DNA of 64,000 nucleotides, from contig NC_062223.1 in NCBI RefSeq assembly GCF_902686445.1, forward strand, positions 58,615,998-58,679,997, given 5' to 3'. The notes under the pieces were generated by a model. The model saw only the letters and a list, made by a program, of their open reading frames with translations. It had not been told where the DNA came from and did not search any database. Both the position numbers and the translations under genes were made by a program. Source of the stretch: Sciurus carolinensis. Taxonomy: Eukaryota > Chordata > Mammalia > Rodentia > Sciuridae. Of the stretch, positions 31,841 to 43,214 are shown piece by piece; the first letter of the stretch is position 1; each line of letters starts with the position of its first letter.

Positions 31841-32072
31841 ACATACATTAAAGCCCACTAGAGGGCATACTCTGCAAACGAGGCATGAAACAACCAAATG
31901 AATAGGATCCAGTAGATGTCAGCCAGCCTGTGTCCTTGGCCACCCTAAACTGCCCGGATTGGGATCAGGGGTGGAATAGCCATGTGGTAGAGACGAAAGT
32001 GATGCACATACCGTACAACGTGATCTCACTCTCACCAAGGTTGGTCTGGCTACTGTACTGCTGCTGAATGTC

Positions 32073-32430
32073 TGCTTTGGTTTGAATATGAATTGTATCC
32101 CCAAAATGTCCACGCACTAAGGACTTGATCCCAGCGTGTTATGATTTGGAGATGGTGGGACATCCTTTGGTCATTCAGGGTGTACCCTGGAAGGAGGTTG
32201 TGGTACTCCAGTCTTCTCTTTTCCCTCCCCTGCCCCTAATTCAATATGTGAGTATTTTGCCCTGCATCTGCTCACACCATGTTGTGCTGCTTCAACACAG
32301 GCCAAACCAATGGGTCCACCACCTGATCTTAAACTTAAATCTCAAAAACTGGGAGCTAAATTAAACTTTTCTCTCAACAAAATTAATAGCCTCAGGAATT
32401 TCACTGCATTAATTCAAAGCTATTTAATAC
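32073..32430 (+). repeat. MST/MLT1-like LTR inserted in ERVL integrase
   Basis: It starts TGCTTTGGTTTGAATATGAA, a classic MaLR opening, followed by 'GTCCACGCACTAAGGACTTG', 'CATCTGCTCACACCATG' and an 'AAATTAAACTTTTCTCTC' end. ERVL integrase sequence is split between 'GAATGTC' before it and 'ACCTGTCAGAAACAAAGACC' after it. Confidence 0.6.
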
Positions 32431-32888
32431 AACGTGCAACCTGTCAGAAACAAAGACCAACAGTGAGGTCACCCAACATCCCTCAAGGATGTCAGACAGA
32501 CGCCTGTTGATATCTGGGTAATAGTTGGAACCTTGCATCTAGGAAATAGTGGCAATTCATCCTGACCAGGGTTGACACATATTCTGGTGTAACCATTCCT
32601 TCCCACAGTGCCTCTACCAGCACCACTACCCAAGGGCCCACAGAGTCTGGACTAGGAACAAGGTGAGACCATGAGGCACCTGGAGCAAAACAGCAAGTCT
32701 CATCTTAAAGTTGGTATGAAGGCAACACACTCACCATGCCCTAGACCCATCCCTGCACAGAGTAACTGATTTCACTAACATGAAACTACACACAGCATGG
32801 TGTTGGACCAAGGGACACTCTTAATGGCCAAAAAGCAATCATACCACGTACCACATCATCCAAGACTGAGGAGTGCCACTCATCATCT

Positions 32889-33313
32889 GTTTTACTCAGT
32901 GTTTTCACCATTGTGACCAAAAGACCTGACAAGAACAATGTGGAGGATGAAAATTTTATTTGGGGCTCACAATTTCAGAGGTTTCAGTCCATGGTTGATC
33001 CACTGCTCTGGACCTGAGTGAGGCAAAACATCATGGCAGGAGAGTATGGTAGAGGAACGCAGCTCAGAACAGGGCAATCAAGAAGGAGAGAGAAAATGAG
33101 CTCTGCTCGCCAGCAACACAACATAGACCCCAAGTGACCTACCTCCTCCAGCCACATCCTACCTGCCTACCGTTACCACCTAGCTAATCCATTCAAGTGG
33201 ATTTATGCACTGATTAGGCTACGGCTCTCACAACCCAATCATTTCACCTCTAAACCTTCTAGCATTTTCTCACAAAAGAGTTTTGGATGATGTCACATAT
33301 CTAAACTGTGGCA
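32889..33313 (-). repeat. MaLR-like solo LTR inserted in ERVL
   Basis: Complete minus-strand copy: 'GTTTTCACCATTGTGACCAA', 'AAGACCTGACAAGAACAATG', 'CTACCTCCTCCAGCCACATC', and an end near ATATCTAAACTGTGGCA. ERVL-like sequence flanks both sides. Confidence 0.75.
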
Positions 33314-33989
33314 CCATCACTCCCAGGGGCTCACTCAAGGAATTTGAACTTCTCACACCTGCAACTTTGGGTTATGGGTGTCTAAAGGTCCTGGTTCTCA
33401 AAGAAGCATGCTTACACCAGGGTGGAAAAAAAAAATCTCCCTGAATTTGAAATGATGACTGCCTCCCAGTCATACCATGTACTCTTCATGCCAGCAGCCC
33501 ACAGAAGAAAGGCATCGCCATGCTCCCAGGAGCAGCTGACTCTCATCATGAGGGGGCAGGGTTGCTGCCACGCAGTGGGGACAAGGAGGAATGGACTTGC
33601 ACCTGCGTGTTTCTTCTTACTCCCATCCCAACTTATACTGTAAATGGGCAAAATATAGCTACTAAGGCTGACGAGGACATGATAAAAAGAAGTTCAAGGC
33701 CTCAGGGATAAGGGTCTAGTCATGCTACCAGGCAAGCCACTTAGAGCAGCAGAAACACTAGCTGTAGTGGAAGGCGTCTGTAAAGAGCAGTGGGAAAGAG
33801 AGAGGATAAGTGTCAGTAGCAACTTTAGGACCAGCCACAGAATGGAGGGGGGGGGGCTTTAACTCAACTAAAATCCTTCTCTTGCAATTTTTCGTACAAA
33901 CCGTGGCCATCTAGAATCCCAGAGAAGCTGCAACAAGATGAAGAGAATTCAACATGGAAAGCAAGCTGGCTGAGTGATGCAAGAAGTGG

Positions 33990-34428
33990 ACAATAGTAGA
34001 TCCTGTGGTCACCTTAGGAGCCCTTCTCCTGGAGGCAACCTTATCCCCCAGCTACCAACCACATTACTGCTTACAGTTCACATTTCCAACTCTGCCAATG
34101 AATTGTCCTTAGGTGATTGGAGCCACTTCACAGTTTACACAGCGAGGCCGCCTAGAGCCAGTGAGTGAACAGTGTGTGTATGCACAGGAGCCCAGCTCCC
34201 CTAATCAAGGAGAGAGAAACTCTGATGCAATCCACATTCCGGAGCCCCCTGCAAGATCATGCTGAGACTAGACCCCGACGAAAGCTGATTCTTACTCCAG
34301 TTCTTCTCTTTACCTCTTCCCCTTTTCTCATTCCCTTGCAAGCTTCTTCTGAAAGCATTTCTTAATAAATCACATGCACACCAATCCCCATCTCAGATTC
34401 TCCTTCTAGAGAACATGGCCTGAAATTA
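33990..34428 (+). repeat. MLT2-like LTR (3' LTR of the ERVL)
   Basis: The 3' end CTTAATAAATCACATGCACA with CCCCATCTCAGATTCTCCTT and AACATGGCCTGAAATTACA is typical of the LTRs of ERVL (MLT2 group). It lies just downstream of pol sequence in the same orientation. The 5' boundary is approximate. Confidence 0.55.
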
Positions 34429-34517
34429 CAAAGGTGATTTCAATTCCAATGTGGACACCAAGTGAAATGAAACTTAAATTGAAGTAATGATAACCACAGC
34501 TTGAATGTCATCCTCCA

Positions 34518-34697
34518 GACCAGTGACTCCAAGATCTCACTGTGATTGAAATCACACAGAAGAGTTCTTAAATTGCCGTTTCCTAGGTCCTACCCTAAGC
34601 TTTCTTAACCACAACTCCAGATTGTGACTTAGGAACCTCTTTTTTTGAAAGTTCTCCTGGTATTTCAGCCTATTGAGTGTTTGGAAGCCATTGATTT
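34518..34697 (+). repeat. MER5A-like hAT-Charlie DNA transposon relic
   Basis: 'CCAGTGACTCCAAGATCTCA', 'GATTGAAATCACACAGAAGA', 'TTTCCTAGGTCCTACCCTAA' and 'GAAGCCATTG' at the end follow the short non-autonomous MER5A pattern (cagtggttctcaa...gaaccactg). Confidence 0.6.
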
Positions 34698-35437
34698 AGA
34701 CAACTCATATTTACTGGATGGTTTAGATTTATCTCTACAGGAACTTGTGGGCTGTGTGAAATGAAATTTCAAGGTCCCTTCCAACATTAAAAGCCTGTGA
34801 TTCAGTTAACTATCCATTACAAACCAATATCCCTTCACTGAAGAAAAAAACAGAACTTGATTTTAACCTCAGCACAGAATGATTATTCATTATGAAGACA
34901 ATTTAATGTGACTGCTTCTGAAATTTTAACACAAAATTTCTGAATATTTCTTATTGATTAGATTGTATGAAATTGTAAAGATTCTTTTTAGTATGTAAGT
35001 TATACAATTTACTGTGTTAGTCAGAATAGGTTATTCTATGACCAGGAATAATATCAAAATCTCAGTGACTTAATACAGTGAAAGTCAATTGCAAGGTCCA
35101 CAGCATGTCTGAGCAGCTTTCCTCCAAGTCCAGCACTGAGTTGTATAGACAGCTTCCATCCTGAGGCTGCTTCATCTCAACACAAGGCTTGGAATTCACT
35201 GTTGCTAGAGAGTCTCATAGTGGGAATTAAACACCATGGCCCTGAAGCAACTCTGATCATCTCCATTTATAGGTCATAACCCATCAGTCAGCACTAATCA
35301 TATTCTCCCACAATAGGAGAGAGACACAGAAGACTAATTCTGCTATATGTCCAGAATGAGAGGCTAACTGCATATTGGAGACTATCAATGTCTATAATAG
35401 TTATTAAATTAAACATGGAAGATTCATGAAAGTGGAA
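34698..35437. other. Unclassified; possible old repeat at 35,015-35,330
   Basis: The first half is AT-rich with no assignment. The second half ('AATCTCAGTGACTTAATACA', 'CCATCCTGAGGCTGCTTCAT') resembles a widespread old mammalian repeat whose name I cannot recover with confidence. Confidence 0.35.
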
Positions 35438-35441
35438 GACA

Positions 35442-35477
<36 letters not shown>
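35442..35477. repeat. (AC)n microsatellite
   Basis: About 18 uninterrupted AC units. Confidence 0.95.
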
Positions 35478-35479
<2 letters not shown>

Positions 35480-35654
35480 AACACTGCTTTGGGGTTTGCA
35501 TTTATTTCCTTTGAATTACTGAATAACATTTTGATAACCATTATTTTCATTTTATAATTATGCATTCTCACTGTAGAATTTTTAAATACATCAATTTTTA
35601 TACCAAAGAAAATTTTTAAATCTTGCAATCTCACCTCCAAAAGATAACCACATA

Positions 35655-36240
35655 ACATTTTTTATGTTTTTGAGTGCATTATAGCTATATATAATAATAG
35701 GGTTCATTCTGACAATTACACATGCATGGGATATAATTTGCTCCATTTCAGTCCCCAGCACCTTCCCCTTCTCTCACCTGGGTCTCAGTTACTCCATCTC
35801 TAAAATAAGGATATTAACCCACTTAACTTCTATTCTAACCCCATCCTTATTATGGGTTAGATTCCACACATCAGAGAAACCATTTGACCTTTAGTTTTGG
35901 GGGATTGGCTTATTTCACTTAGCATGATAGTCTACAGATCCACCTATTTACCAGCAAATATCATAAAGTCATTCCTCTTTATGGCTGAGAAATACTCCAT
36001 GTGTATATACACCACATTTGCTTTATCCATTCATCTGTTGACGGGCACCTAGGTTGGTTCCATAGTTTAGCTATTGTGAGTTGAGCTGCTATAAACACTG
36101 ATGTGGCTGCATACTGTAGTGTGCTGATTTTAAATCCTTTATACATGTACTAAGGAGTAGGATAACTGGGTCAATGATGATTCCATTCCTAGTTTTTTGA
36201 GGAAATCTTCATACTGCTTTCTAGAGTGGTTGCACCAGTT
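35655..36240 (-). mobile_element. L1 3' UTR and ORF2 end, minus strand
   Basis: 'TGGCTTATTTCACTTAGCAT', 'TTTATGGCTGAGAAATACTC', 'TTTGCTTTATCCATTCATCT' and 'GGTTGGTTCCATAGTTTAGC' are the antisense of the L1 ORF2 C-terminus. The first 200 bp would be its 3' UTR. It abuts a + strand L1 3' UTR at 36,241. Confidence 0.8.
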
Positions 36241-36385
36241 TAGACAAAAAGGAATGAAGGGTAGAGAAGGGATAGGAATAGGAAAGACAGTGGAATGAAT
36301 CTTACATAACTTTCCTATGTACATATATTAATATGCCACAGTGAATCTCACCATCATGTATATCCATGAGAAATTAATTTTAAAA
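36241..36385 (+). mobile_element. L1 3' UTR fragment, plus strand
   Basis: 'GGAATGAAGGGTAGAGAAGG', 'GACAGTGGAATGAATCTTAC', 'TTCCTATGTACATATATTAA' and 'ATCACCATC'-like phrases resemble the end of the 25.5-kb L1 copy. It starts exactly where the minus-strand L1 stops, which suggests a 5'-inverted (twin-primed) single insertion. Confidence 0.6.
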
Positions 36386-36389
36386 ATAA

Positions 36390-36562
36390 TAACTATGGGT
36401 AAATGGCAGAAATATCACTAGAAGGAAGGGAGCAGGGGTGGGGAAGAAGAGATACTGGGGTCTGAATTAGAATAAGATATATTCCATGTTTGCATGTTAT
36501 ATCAAAATGGATTCTGCTGTCCTGTATAACTAAAAACAACAAATAAAAAATAAAAAAGATAT
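36390..36562 (+). mobile_element. Older L1 3' end fragment
   Basis: 'AGAAGAGATACTGGGGTCTG', 'TATTCCATGTTTGCATGTTA' and the A-rich end AACAAATAAAAAATAAAAAA resemble the 3' UTR at 14.04-14.16 kb. Confidence 0.5.
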
Positions 36563-36609
36563 TAGAATAGATTATCTCTAAGATGCCTTCTAGTTCTGGG
36601 GCTCTGTGG

Positions 36610-36643
<34 letters not shown>

Positions 36644-36649
36644 CAAAGC

Positions 36650-37979
36650 CTGTACATGTTCCTCTCATCCTCCCCTCTCCCAAAGGCAACACCAAGGACC
36701 ATTTGAACCTTGAAGCAGAAAGACCTTGAATCAGCCTCCCTTGGAGTCCACTTTCAGGACCCAGAAGAGCTCCCAACATTGGCGTTCTGTCCTTCATGGT
36801 GACCTTCAGAGGCTCCTATTGCTTTCACTGTGATGTATGAACATCATTAGGGTCCTGAGCTCTTGGCCAAAATTGTTGTTAAAGTCCTGCCTGTTTACTT
36901 GGAACTGATGAATCTTAGAATATGTGGCTAGAAAAGAACATTGAAGGTTGTTTCCTGTCCCACCCCAATAAAGTGCACTCTTCTGAAACAAGTCCTTTGT
37001 GTTGCTCACAAGCATACACACTGTCACTTAGGACAATTTCTGAAACATTGTAGGTATTCACTGAACACTTGTCATTTGAATAAGTGACTCTAGCCTTACC
37101 CTTTGTTTTATGGAATACTCAAAGAGGATTCACACAACAATCTGCTTCTATACCTCTAGCAACAGAAAGCAGATCACCTCCTGAAACAACCCACCGATTG
37201 TTTCACTGAGTGACAAGTGTGCCTGGAGGAGGGCAGTGCTGAACTCAATATGCCCTCCAACTGCAAAGTCAAACTACTGAAGGGCAGGGAGGCGACCAGC
37301 CAAATAAGCAAATACCAGCTCCGAGACAGGAAATATAAGCTTCAGAGATGATTTCCTTCTTTTTAAACTGAATTTTACTGCACAGGAAATGTATGCCCAT
37401 TTTTGTTTGTTTCTTTGCTTTTGTTCTTTGTTTTATGTTTGTTTGTTTTTGTTTTTTTAATTCTACCTTGTGGGTTGGGCAAAGAGGAGTTACTAAATTC
37501 AGTACTTGCTAATGGCAGAGCCTTTCTGCAATTTTACATGGCCACCAGGGGGCGCACGTGTCGTTTAAATCGTCACTCATCTCTGCTGTTGGGGACCTGC
37601 AAAATCTGAGGCTGATACTGGACTTGAATAAATAAGCAGACATATCACATGAAGGTTCTGCCACCAGCCCTTTTTACAACAAAAAGACTATTTTTAAAGG
37701 GATTTTACCAAGCAAGACTTGAGTCAAATGGCAACTAGAAAGAAGGGTGAATAAAATCCCTACTTTACCTCTTATTAGGCAGCCAGGAGAAAGCCAAAGA
37801 AAGCCAAAGATCTATAGCTGCATACTAACACTTTGAGGTGAACGAATTGCAAGGCCATGCTGATCGGGAATCAGTCATACAGAAGTTACCTGCTTGTGTT
37901 TCCTTACTCTCTACATCTCTGACAGTCTCCTTGTAAAATGTGAGGGCTGGAAGGAGCTGCAAGAGCATCCAGTCATTGC
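36650..37979. other. Apparently single-copy sequence; repeat-poor transition zone
   Basis: From here the repeat type changes from L1/LTR to MIR/L2. I find no coding exon. The short frames do not resemble known proteins. It contains the CTCF motif at 37.54 kb. Confidence 0.45.
37539..37560 (+). promoter_or_regulatory. CTCF-binding motif (+), overlapping a CACGTG E-box
   Basis: The + strand carries TGGCCACCAGGGGGCGCA, which equals the CTCF consensus (CCASYAGRKGGCRS with the favoured TGG flank) without a mismatch in the core CCACCAGGGGGCGC (37,542-37,555). CACGTG at 37,555-37,560 overlaps its last base. It lies close to the switch from L1-rich to MIR/L2-rich sequence. Confidence 0.75.
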
Positions 37980-38100
37980 CCACTCTTCTCTCTTACAGAT
38001 GGGGTACTGAGACCCAGAGGAAAATAAATTATGTGTCCAAGGTCAAATAACTACCTAGTTGCAGGATCTAGATTAAAATTCAAGAGGTTATTTCACTGAG
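37980..38100 (+). repeat. MIR SINE fragment
   Basis: 'TTACAGATGGGGTACTGAGA', 'CCCAGAGGAAAATAAATTAT' and 'GTCCAAGGTCAAATAACTAC' follow the conserved MIR core. Confidence 0.7.
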
Positions 38101-39199
38101 CATCTAATTGTTTGACTGGTGGGAAGGAGGTGGTCTTTAAAAATAATCACTTTAGGTTCAGGACAACCTAAACTCTCTTGGTGACTAAGACTGCTCTTTG
38201 TAGAAAGGGTTATTGATTGTGACATGTTTGCTCAAAGAGAGAGGGGAGAGAGAAGTGGAAAAGAGGGAGGGAGGAAGCAAGTAAGGAAGAGAGGAGGGAG
38301 GGGAGAGAAAAATTAGTTTTCTGATGGGCTGGTCTCCAGGCAGCTCTGCTGCTGCTCCGTCTTCCTAGCAACTGCAACTATGCTGCATTGTTTGAAGTAC
38401 TCATTTTGCTCAAAATCAAAGATGAAGGCTAAACCCCCCAAACAAAAGCATTTTCCTCCCAGGGCTTAAATAAAACATAATTCAAGGACAAAAGAGTAAA
38501 GGTAAGCAATCCCTCAAAAAACATCTGCAGAACAATTAAGCATTGTCAATAGCACAATTCATCTCTGTAGTATAGACATAGAAAGCCCAGAAGCCAGAAC
38601 TAGAAAGGCCCTTGGAATCATTTTATTCAAGTTCTTCACTTTGCAAATAAGGAATATGTAGTTTCTAAGTGGAGGGCATGAGTCACAAGTCAAAAACTTA
38701 CAGAGGCCAGGTAAATGAAGCAAGCTGGGGGCAGTTAAGACACCTTGTTAGTTATGTTACAGGAAATAGTGACTGTCTCCTTTAAGAAAAGCAATAGAGC
38801 CATCCTGTTGATAAATGACAAGTGACATATGCCCTCAGCAATGAAGATAAAAGGTAGGACACACCCTCCTCAAGGGCCAACTGTTTGGTCACTGTCATGT
38901 AAGAATATGAGCCTTAAGTTGGCAGACTGTTTGTTTGTTGTTACTTAATGTGGATTTGTCTGGATCCAGCCTCCAGTTTCTGCGCTGTGCCCTCTGGCCT
39001 AGGATACAATGGGATGGGGAGAAGGGTTCCTCCATGAAGGCCTGGCCTGGAGCATAGTTTCAACGCAGCTACCCACATGCTTTGTGATCTGCCAGAAATC
39101 ACTTCTCTCTGCAATGTGAGGATACAGTAAGGGACCTCTAAGGCTTAACTGGACTGTCTTTACAGATGGAGATTCTAAATCAGCAAGCCATTATGGAAG
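38101..39199. other. Mostly unassigned; GA-rich tract at 38,238-38,310
   Basis: The purine tract is about 70 bp of imperfect GGGAGA/GGAAG. No gene or RNA is recognised. A weak MIR-like patch may lie near 38,600-38,700. Confidence 0.4.
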
Positions 39200-39828
39200 G
39201 ATCATGGCCCAGCAACCTCCTGTATCTCTCCATGTCTCTATCCCACCAAACTTCAAACTTGTCCAAAACTGAGCTCATCATCTTCCCAGATGGCTCCCTG
39301 CTAGCCTTCTCCCCTTCACACCCCCTCAACGTAGATGGCCCCATCCCTCACCCAACTGCCCAGCTCAAAAACCTTGCCCTTATTCTAAATTCCTCCCTCC
39401 TCCTCCACTCTCATCCAATCAGCAAACCCTATCAGTTCAACTTAATTCCCAACTCTGTTCACATCTTCCCATCTTCAGATCCATCCTAATCCAAGCAACC
39501 ATAAATTTCAGCTGAATTGCTGCAGCAGCCCTTCCCTGCCGGTCTCCTTACCTCCATTCTCAACCTTCTCCAGTCATTCTCCATACTGCAGTCAGAGTTG
39601 CCTTCATAAAACACACGTTCCCAGCTTAAAATCCTTCTGTGATTGCCCTCACAATGAAATCCAACCTCCCTAACATGCCCAGCACCTGGCCTCTTCTCTA
39701 ACCACTGCCTCGGAGAGGAAAAAAAACAATGGCATATTCACCTCAGAGTTCTCAGAACCCTGCACAGCGCCTGATCCCTGACAGCAACATGATGTTCAAT
39801 GAATGAATGGGTGAATGAATGAATATAA
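39200..39828 (+). mobile_element. L2 LINE relic (ORF2 end and 3' end)
   Basis: 'GTCCAAAACTGAGCTCATCA', 'AACCTTGCCCTTATTCTAAA', 'TTCTCCATACTGCAGTCAGA' and 'AAATCCAACCTCCCTAA' follow L2's conserved coding end. The 3' end 'GATGTTCAATGAATGAATGG' has its TGAA-rich repeat. The 107-codon open stretch here is translated LINE debris. Confidence 0.7.
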
Positions 39829-39839
39829 GTAGTGAGGAC

Positions 39840-40055
39840 TCTGCCGCTTAATAGCTGTTTATCTCTAATGTATGTCTAGCCAAACCTGGACTTCGGTTGC
39901 TACATATCTTTTCTGTGCTTCCGTTTCCTGCCTCAGTACCTACCACCATAGCCTCAAAATGAGTTAAGTGAGTTAATATATGTAACATGTTTTGACTAGT
40001 ACCTGGCACGTTGTGGTATTTATTAAATAAGTGTATGATGACAATGACGATTGAC
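39840..40055 (-). repeat. MIR SINE
   Basis: Reverse MIR: 'TAATAGCTGTTTATCTCTAA' start, 'TCTGTGCTTCCGTTTCCTGC', 'AAAATGAGTTAAGTGAGTTA', 'ACTAGTACCTGGCACGTTGT'. An adjoining 26-bp direct duplication (GATTGACCTTGACAA twice) lies at 40,049-40,083. Confidence 0.75.
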
Positions 40056-42002
40056 CTTGACAAATGATGATTGACCTTGACAACCCTCTGAGGTACCATG
40101 TAGAGTAGACATCTGCTCATTTTGGGCTGCTCTTTTGGTAAGAGCCTGCTGGTTTCCTTTTGAATAAAGTCTTGAACAAAGTCTTCATAAGATTATCAAT
40201 TAGGGTGCTCTCTCCCCTAGCCAGTGGAGTAAACCCAGAACTATAACTTGGTCAACTGGGCTCAAGTGTCCTGGAACTGAGTCTTGAATGGCAAAAAGAA
40301 GGGAAGAAAGGTCAGTGCTCGTGCATCTGGTGTGACTGTGGATGATTGGTGTGACTGTGGATGATTGGTGTGACTGTGGAGATGTTCCTGACCCTGCCAA
40401 CTTCTGGAGTCTCCCAAATTCCACCTTTCAAGCCAAGTTCTTCAGCTCCCCTCCATCTGTGAGCCTCCCCCACAGCTTTCCAATGCTTAGGTGACCCAAG
40501 GGTCATTTCTGTGCCTTGCTGCCAAAGACCATGCACCACCACTCCAGGGCCCAGGGCTGGTTTCTAGATCCCCACAGTTCGTGTCCAGTTTCCATCATTC
40601 TCCCCACCTAGAAACCTCCAGGAGCACCCTGACACATTAGAATAAAATCCAAATTTCTCCCATGGCAGAGGGGGGCAACTGTTTGCTCTCTAATATGGAC
40701 CCAGCTTCAGCAGCAGTAGCGAGCTTAGAATAAACTCTCAATAAAATATCTGTTCCATGAATGGGCTCTCTAGGAGCCCCAAACAATGACCACAGGAAAA
40801 ACAAAGCTCTGATTCCTCACTCCTCCTGAGCCAAGTTCTCTGATGTTACTTCCTAGGATCATCAGCTAGTCAACCTTGGGTCTCACCTTGAGCTAACCGA
40901 CTGGTGTCCGCAGCTCTGGGAGACTTGGTCCAATCTATAGCCAACCCTACAGAGAGATCACACCCCTAATGCCCCCACACTTGTACACACTCCAGCAACT
41001 GCTCTCAGCGAAGGTTCTCCTCTGAGATACCTTTCTAACGTCCTTGGTCAGCTCTTCACTGTTCAGGCTTGTTGCCAGGTAATATATCTCCAGAGGTGAG
41101 CTCTTAGGAACACCAGGATGCCCTCTTTCTTCAAATCAATTGTTTCACATGAAAATGCTGCTTGTTATTTTCCTATATCCATCCCATAGCATAGTTCCTA
41201 AACCCCCAAATCCTTAATATATGGTGCTTGGGATCTATTCCTAGACCCCTAAAAAGTATAGTCTTTGTTAACTTAGGTGTGGAATAATGCCTAGCTTTCA
41301 TTAAGAGAATCCACCAAAGTGAGGTTCATCAATCCCGCTTACCCATTTGCTCTAAATGATACTGGCCATATGAACCCTCAGGGTCTTCCATCAAAAAACA
41401 AACAAACAAACAAAACCTCTCTGAAGACTTGTTCTTAGAGCTAAGACCTAGAGTTACCTCAAATCCTTTATTGAAGTGAGTAGGATGAAAAAGAAAATAA
41501 AGGGGCAGTGAAAGGAAAGAAAGTATGAGTTAGTTTAAAAAAAAAAAACTTACCTATTTTGGCACTTCAGATACAGTAGTGTGTTTCTTCACCTATGAAA
41601 TAATTATGCTAGCATTTAACAAAAAGTGATTGAGTACCTACTACATACCAGGTCAACAGTATTAGACAAAGAAGTCTGCGCATGTGAGCCTTGTATTCTA
41701 CAGGGAAAAAGACAGCCATTTAAACAGTGAATATATGAAGTAGATGAATTCTCTAGTTTATAATTCATAAATTAATGTTCTGGTATAAAATATATTATAG
41801 AATGTATTATATGTAGGCTAAAATATAGAATGTTTTATATATAACATTCTATGATATATTTTTATATAGAATGTCTTTTAGTTTATAAAAAAAATTATGC
41901 AATGTGTTAGAAAGTAAAATATGCCATTGTAAAAGAAAAGATAAAGGCAGATGGGACAGCTGAAGGGAGCAGGAAGGGGCACGTATTAAGAAGAATGGTT
42001 AG
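40056..42002. other. Single-copy-like stretch, no gene seen
   Basis: It holds a 19-bp tandem repeat (40,331-40,380), an (AAAC)n patch near 41,396-41,416 and AT-rich palindromic sequence near 41,780-41,890. A possible old MIR/L2 patch lies at 41,610-41,700. Confidence 0.4.
40331..40380. repeat. Three-copy 19-bp tandem repeat
   Basis: TGTGACTGTGGATGATTGG is present twice exactly (40,331-40,349 and 40,350-40,368) plus 12 bases of a third copy. Confidence 0.9.
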
Positions 42003-42179
42003 ACGGGGGCACTGTGGTACATGCCTGTAATCCTAGCAACTCAAGAGGCTGAGGCAGGAGACTCACAAATTCCAGGCCAGGCTCAGCAACTTAAAGAATC
42101 CTGTGTCAAAATAAAAAATTTTTAAAGGGCTGTGAGTGTAGCTCAGTGGTAAAGCGCCCCTGGGTCCAATCCCTAGTAA

Positions 42180-42211
<32 letters not shown>
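42003..42211 (+). repeat. MEN-type dimeric SINE
   Basis: 'GCACTGTGGTACATGCCTGT', 'CAAGAGGCTGAGGCAGGAGA', then the ID half 'GGGCTGTGAGTGTAGCTCAG' with 'GGTAAAGCGCCCCTGGGTCC', an (AC)7 and 19 As. Confidence 0.85.
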
Positions 42212-42439
42212 TGGAGTTGGGGAGGTAGGAAGGGAAGAGCAGGCAGTGAGGGAGAGGAGGCTCACTGAGAAAGTGACACTGGAGCAAGAACTTGGAGGAG
42301 ATAAGGGCATGTGTTCCATGTAACTCTTTCCATTTCTTTTGGCATCCAAGATGATCAAAACCAAATTTGGGACTCATCACAATACCCAAGAGGCCCTTGT
42401 GGTCTGTAATTTTGTAGTATTTTTCCCTTGGAGAGGTGG

Positions 42440-42680
42440 GACAGTACAGTGGCTAACAGCATGGGTTCCAATATCAAACTGGGTTCAAACACTGACCCTC
42501 TACTTACTACAGGACTTAGCACATCATGTTTCATTTCTCTGAGCCTCAGTTCCCAATGCTTCAAAATGAAGACAATAATAGTACCTACCTCACAGGGCTC
42601 TTTTCAGGATTAAGTGAAATAACATATGCAAATTCTTTTGCATGCAGGAAGAACTCAATAGAAATCAGCTGTCATTATTG
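42440..42680 (-). repeat. MIR SINE, nearly full length
   Basis: 'GTGGCTAACAGCATGGGTTC', 'TGAGCCTCAGTTCCCAATGC', 'ATAGTACCTACCTCACAGGG', 'GATTAAGTGAAATAACATAT'. All MIR blocks are in order. Confidence 0.85.
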
Positions 42681-43214
42681 AACCTTGCTCTTGTCTCTCA
42701 AAATCTATTTGCATTTTACTTAGTCCCAACTCTTTATTCTTATTGATATTTTAACATTGCTTTATGGCTTCTGTTTCTGTGGTAAGCTACCTCAAATCCT
42801 TTGTGGGTTGGGAGGGTTATAAATAAGTAGGTAAATATATAAAACTGGGCAGGAGAACACTTTCACCAAAGCAAAACATTTCATTACCAATAGAGTGAAT
42901 TGCAAGTGAGGCCAAAAATCAAGAAATATTGACTCTAATCCCTACAGTCCATCAAAAACCACCAGAAAGATGTTCTCTGGTTTTTCCGGACCATCCCTTC
43001 CTCTTTCCCAAACCCCTCTTCCTCCCTGCAACAAGAAAGGGTAAATGAGTCGCACAAAATGACCCTAGACACCTCCTAAACCCTCCCAAACTCACAACTA
43101 CTTCACTGCCAAGGGCTTCAGAGCAATCTCCTCCCCCATCAGAGAAGAGAAATCGATAGGGTCACTTTCTACCATGATGGGGGAGGGGAAGAATGCCAGC
43201 TCAGAGAACGGTCA

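Larger units (their letters stand above)
29870..34430 (+). pseudogene. ERVL endogenous retrovirus, 3' half (pol, dUTPase-like, LTR), decayed
   Basis: An ancient class III (ERVL) provirus fragment on the + strand. In order there is a reverse-transcriptase region (about 30,430-31,020; the D-D catalytic box is altered, reading YIND at about 30,590), then an integrase zinc-finger region (31,850-32,070), then an integrase core region (32,432-32,640). A dUTPase-like region follows (33,330-33,480), and an LTR-like end near 33,990-34,428 has CTTCTTCTGAAAGCATTTCT and AATAAATCAC. Stops and frameshifts are frequent throughout. No intact gene, 5' LTR or gag is present. At least four later insertions interrupt it (L1M piece, MEN, MST-like LTR, MaLR-like LTR). 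It is not infectious or mobile. Confidence 0.7.

Noticed and set aside
31855..31866. CTCF-like CCACTAGAGGGC
   Set aside because: Core fits but lies in ERVL integrase sequence without the usual flanks; too weak to list as a site.
39166..39489. 107-codon open frame
   Set aside because: It falls within an L2 LINE relic and reads as LINE coding-end sequence.
41825..41852. AT-rich palindrome (ATAGAATGTT / AACATTCTAT)
   Set aside because: Short arms in a very AT-rich stretch; expected by chance.
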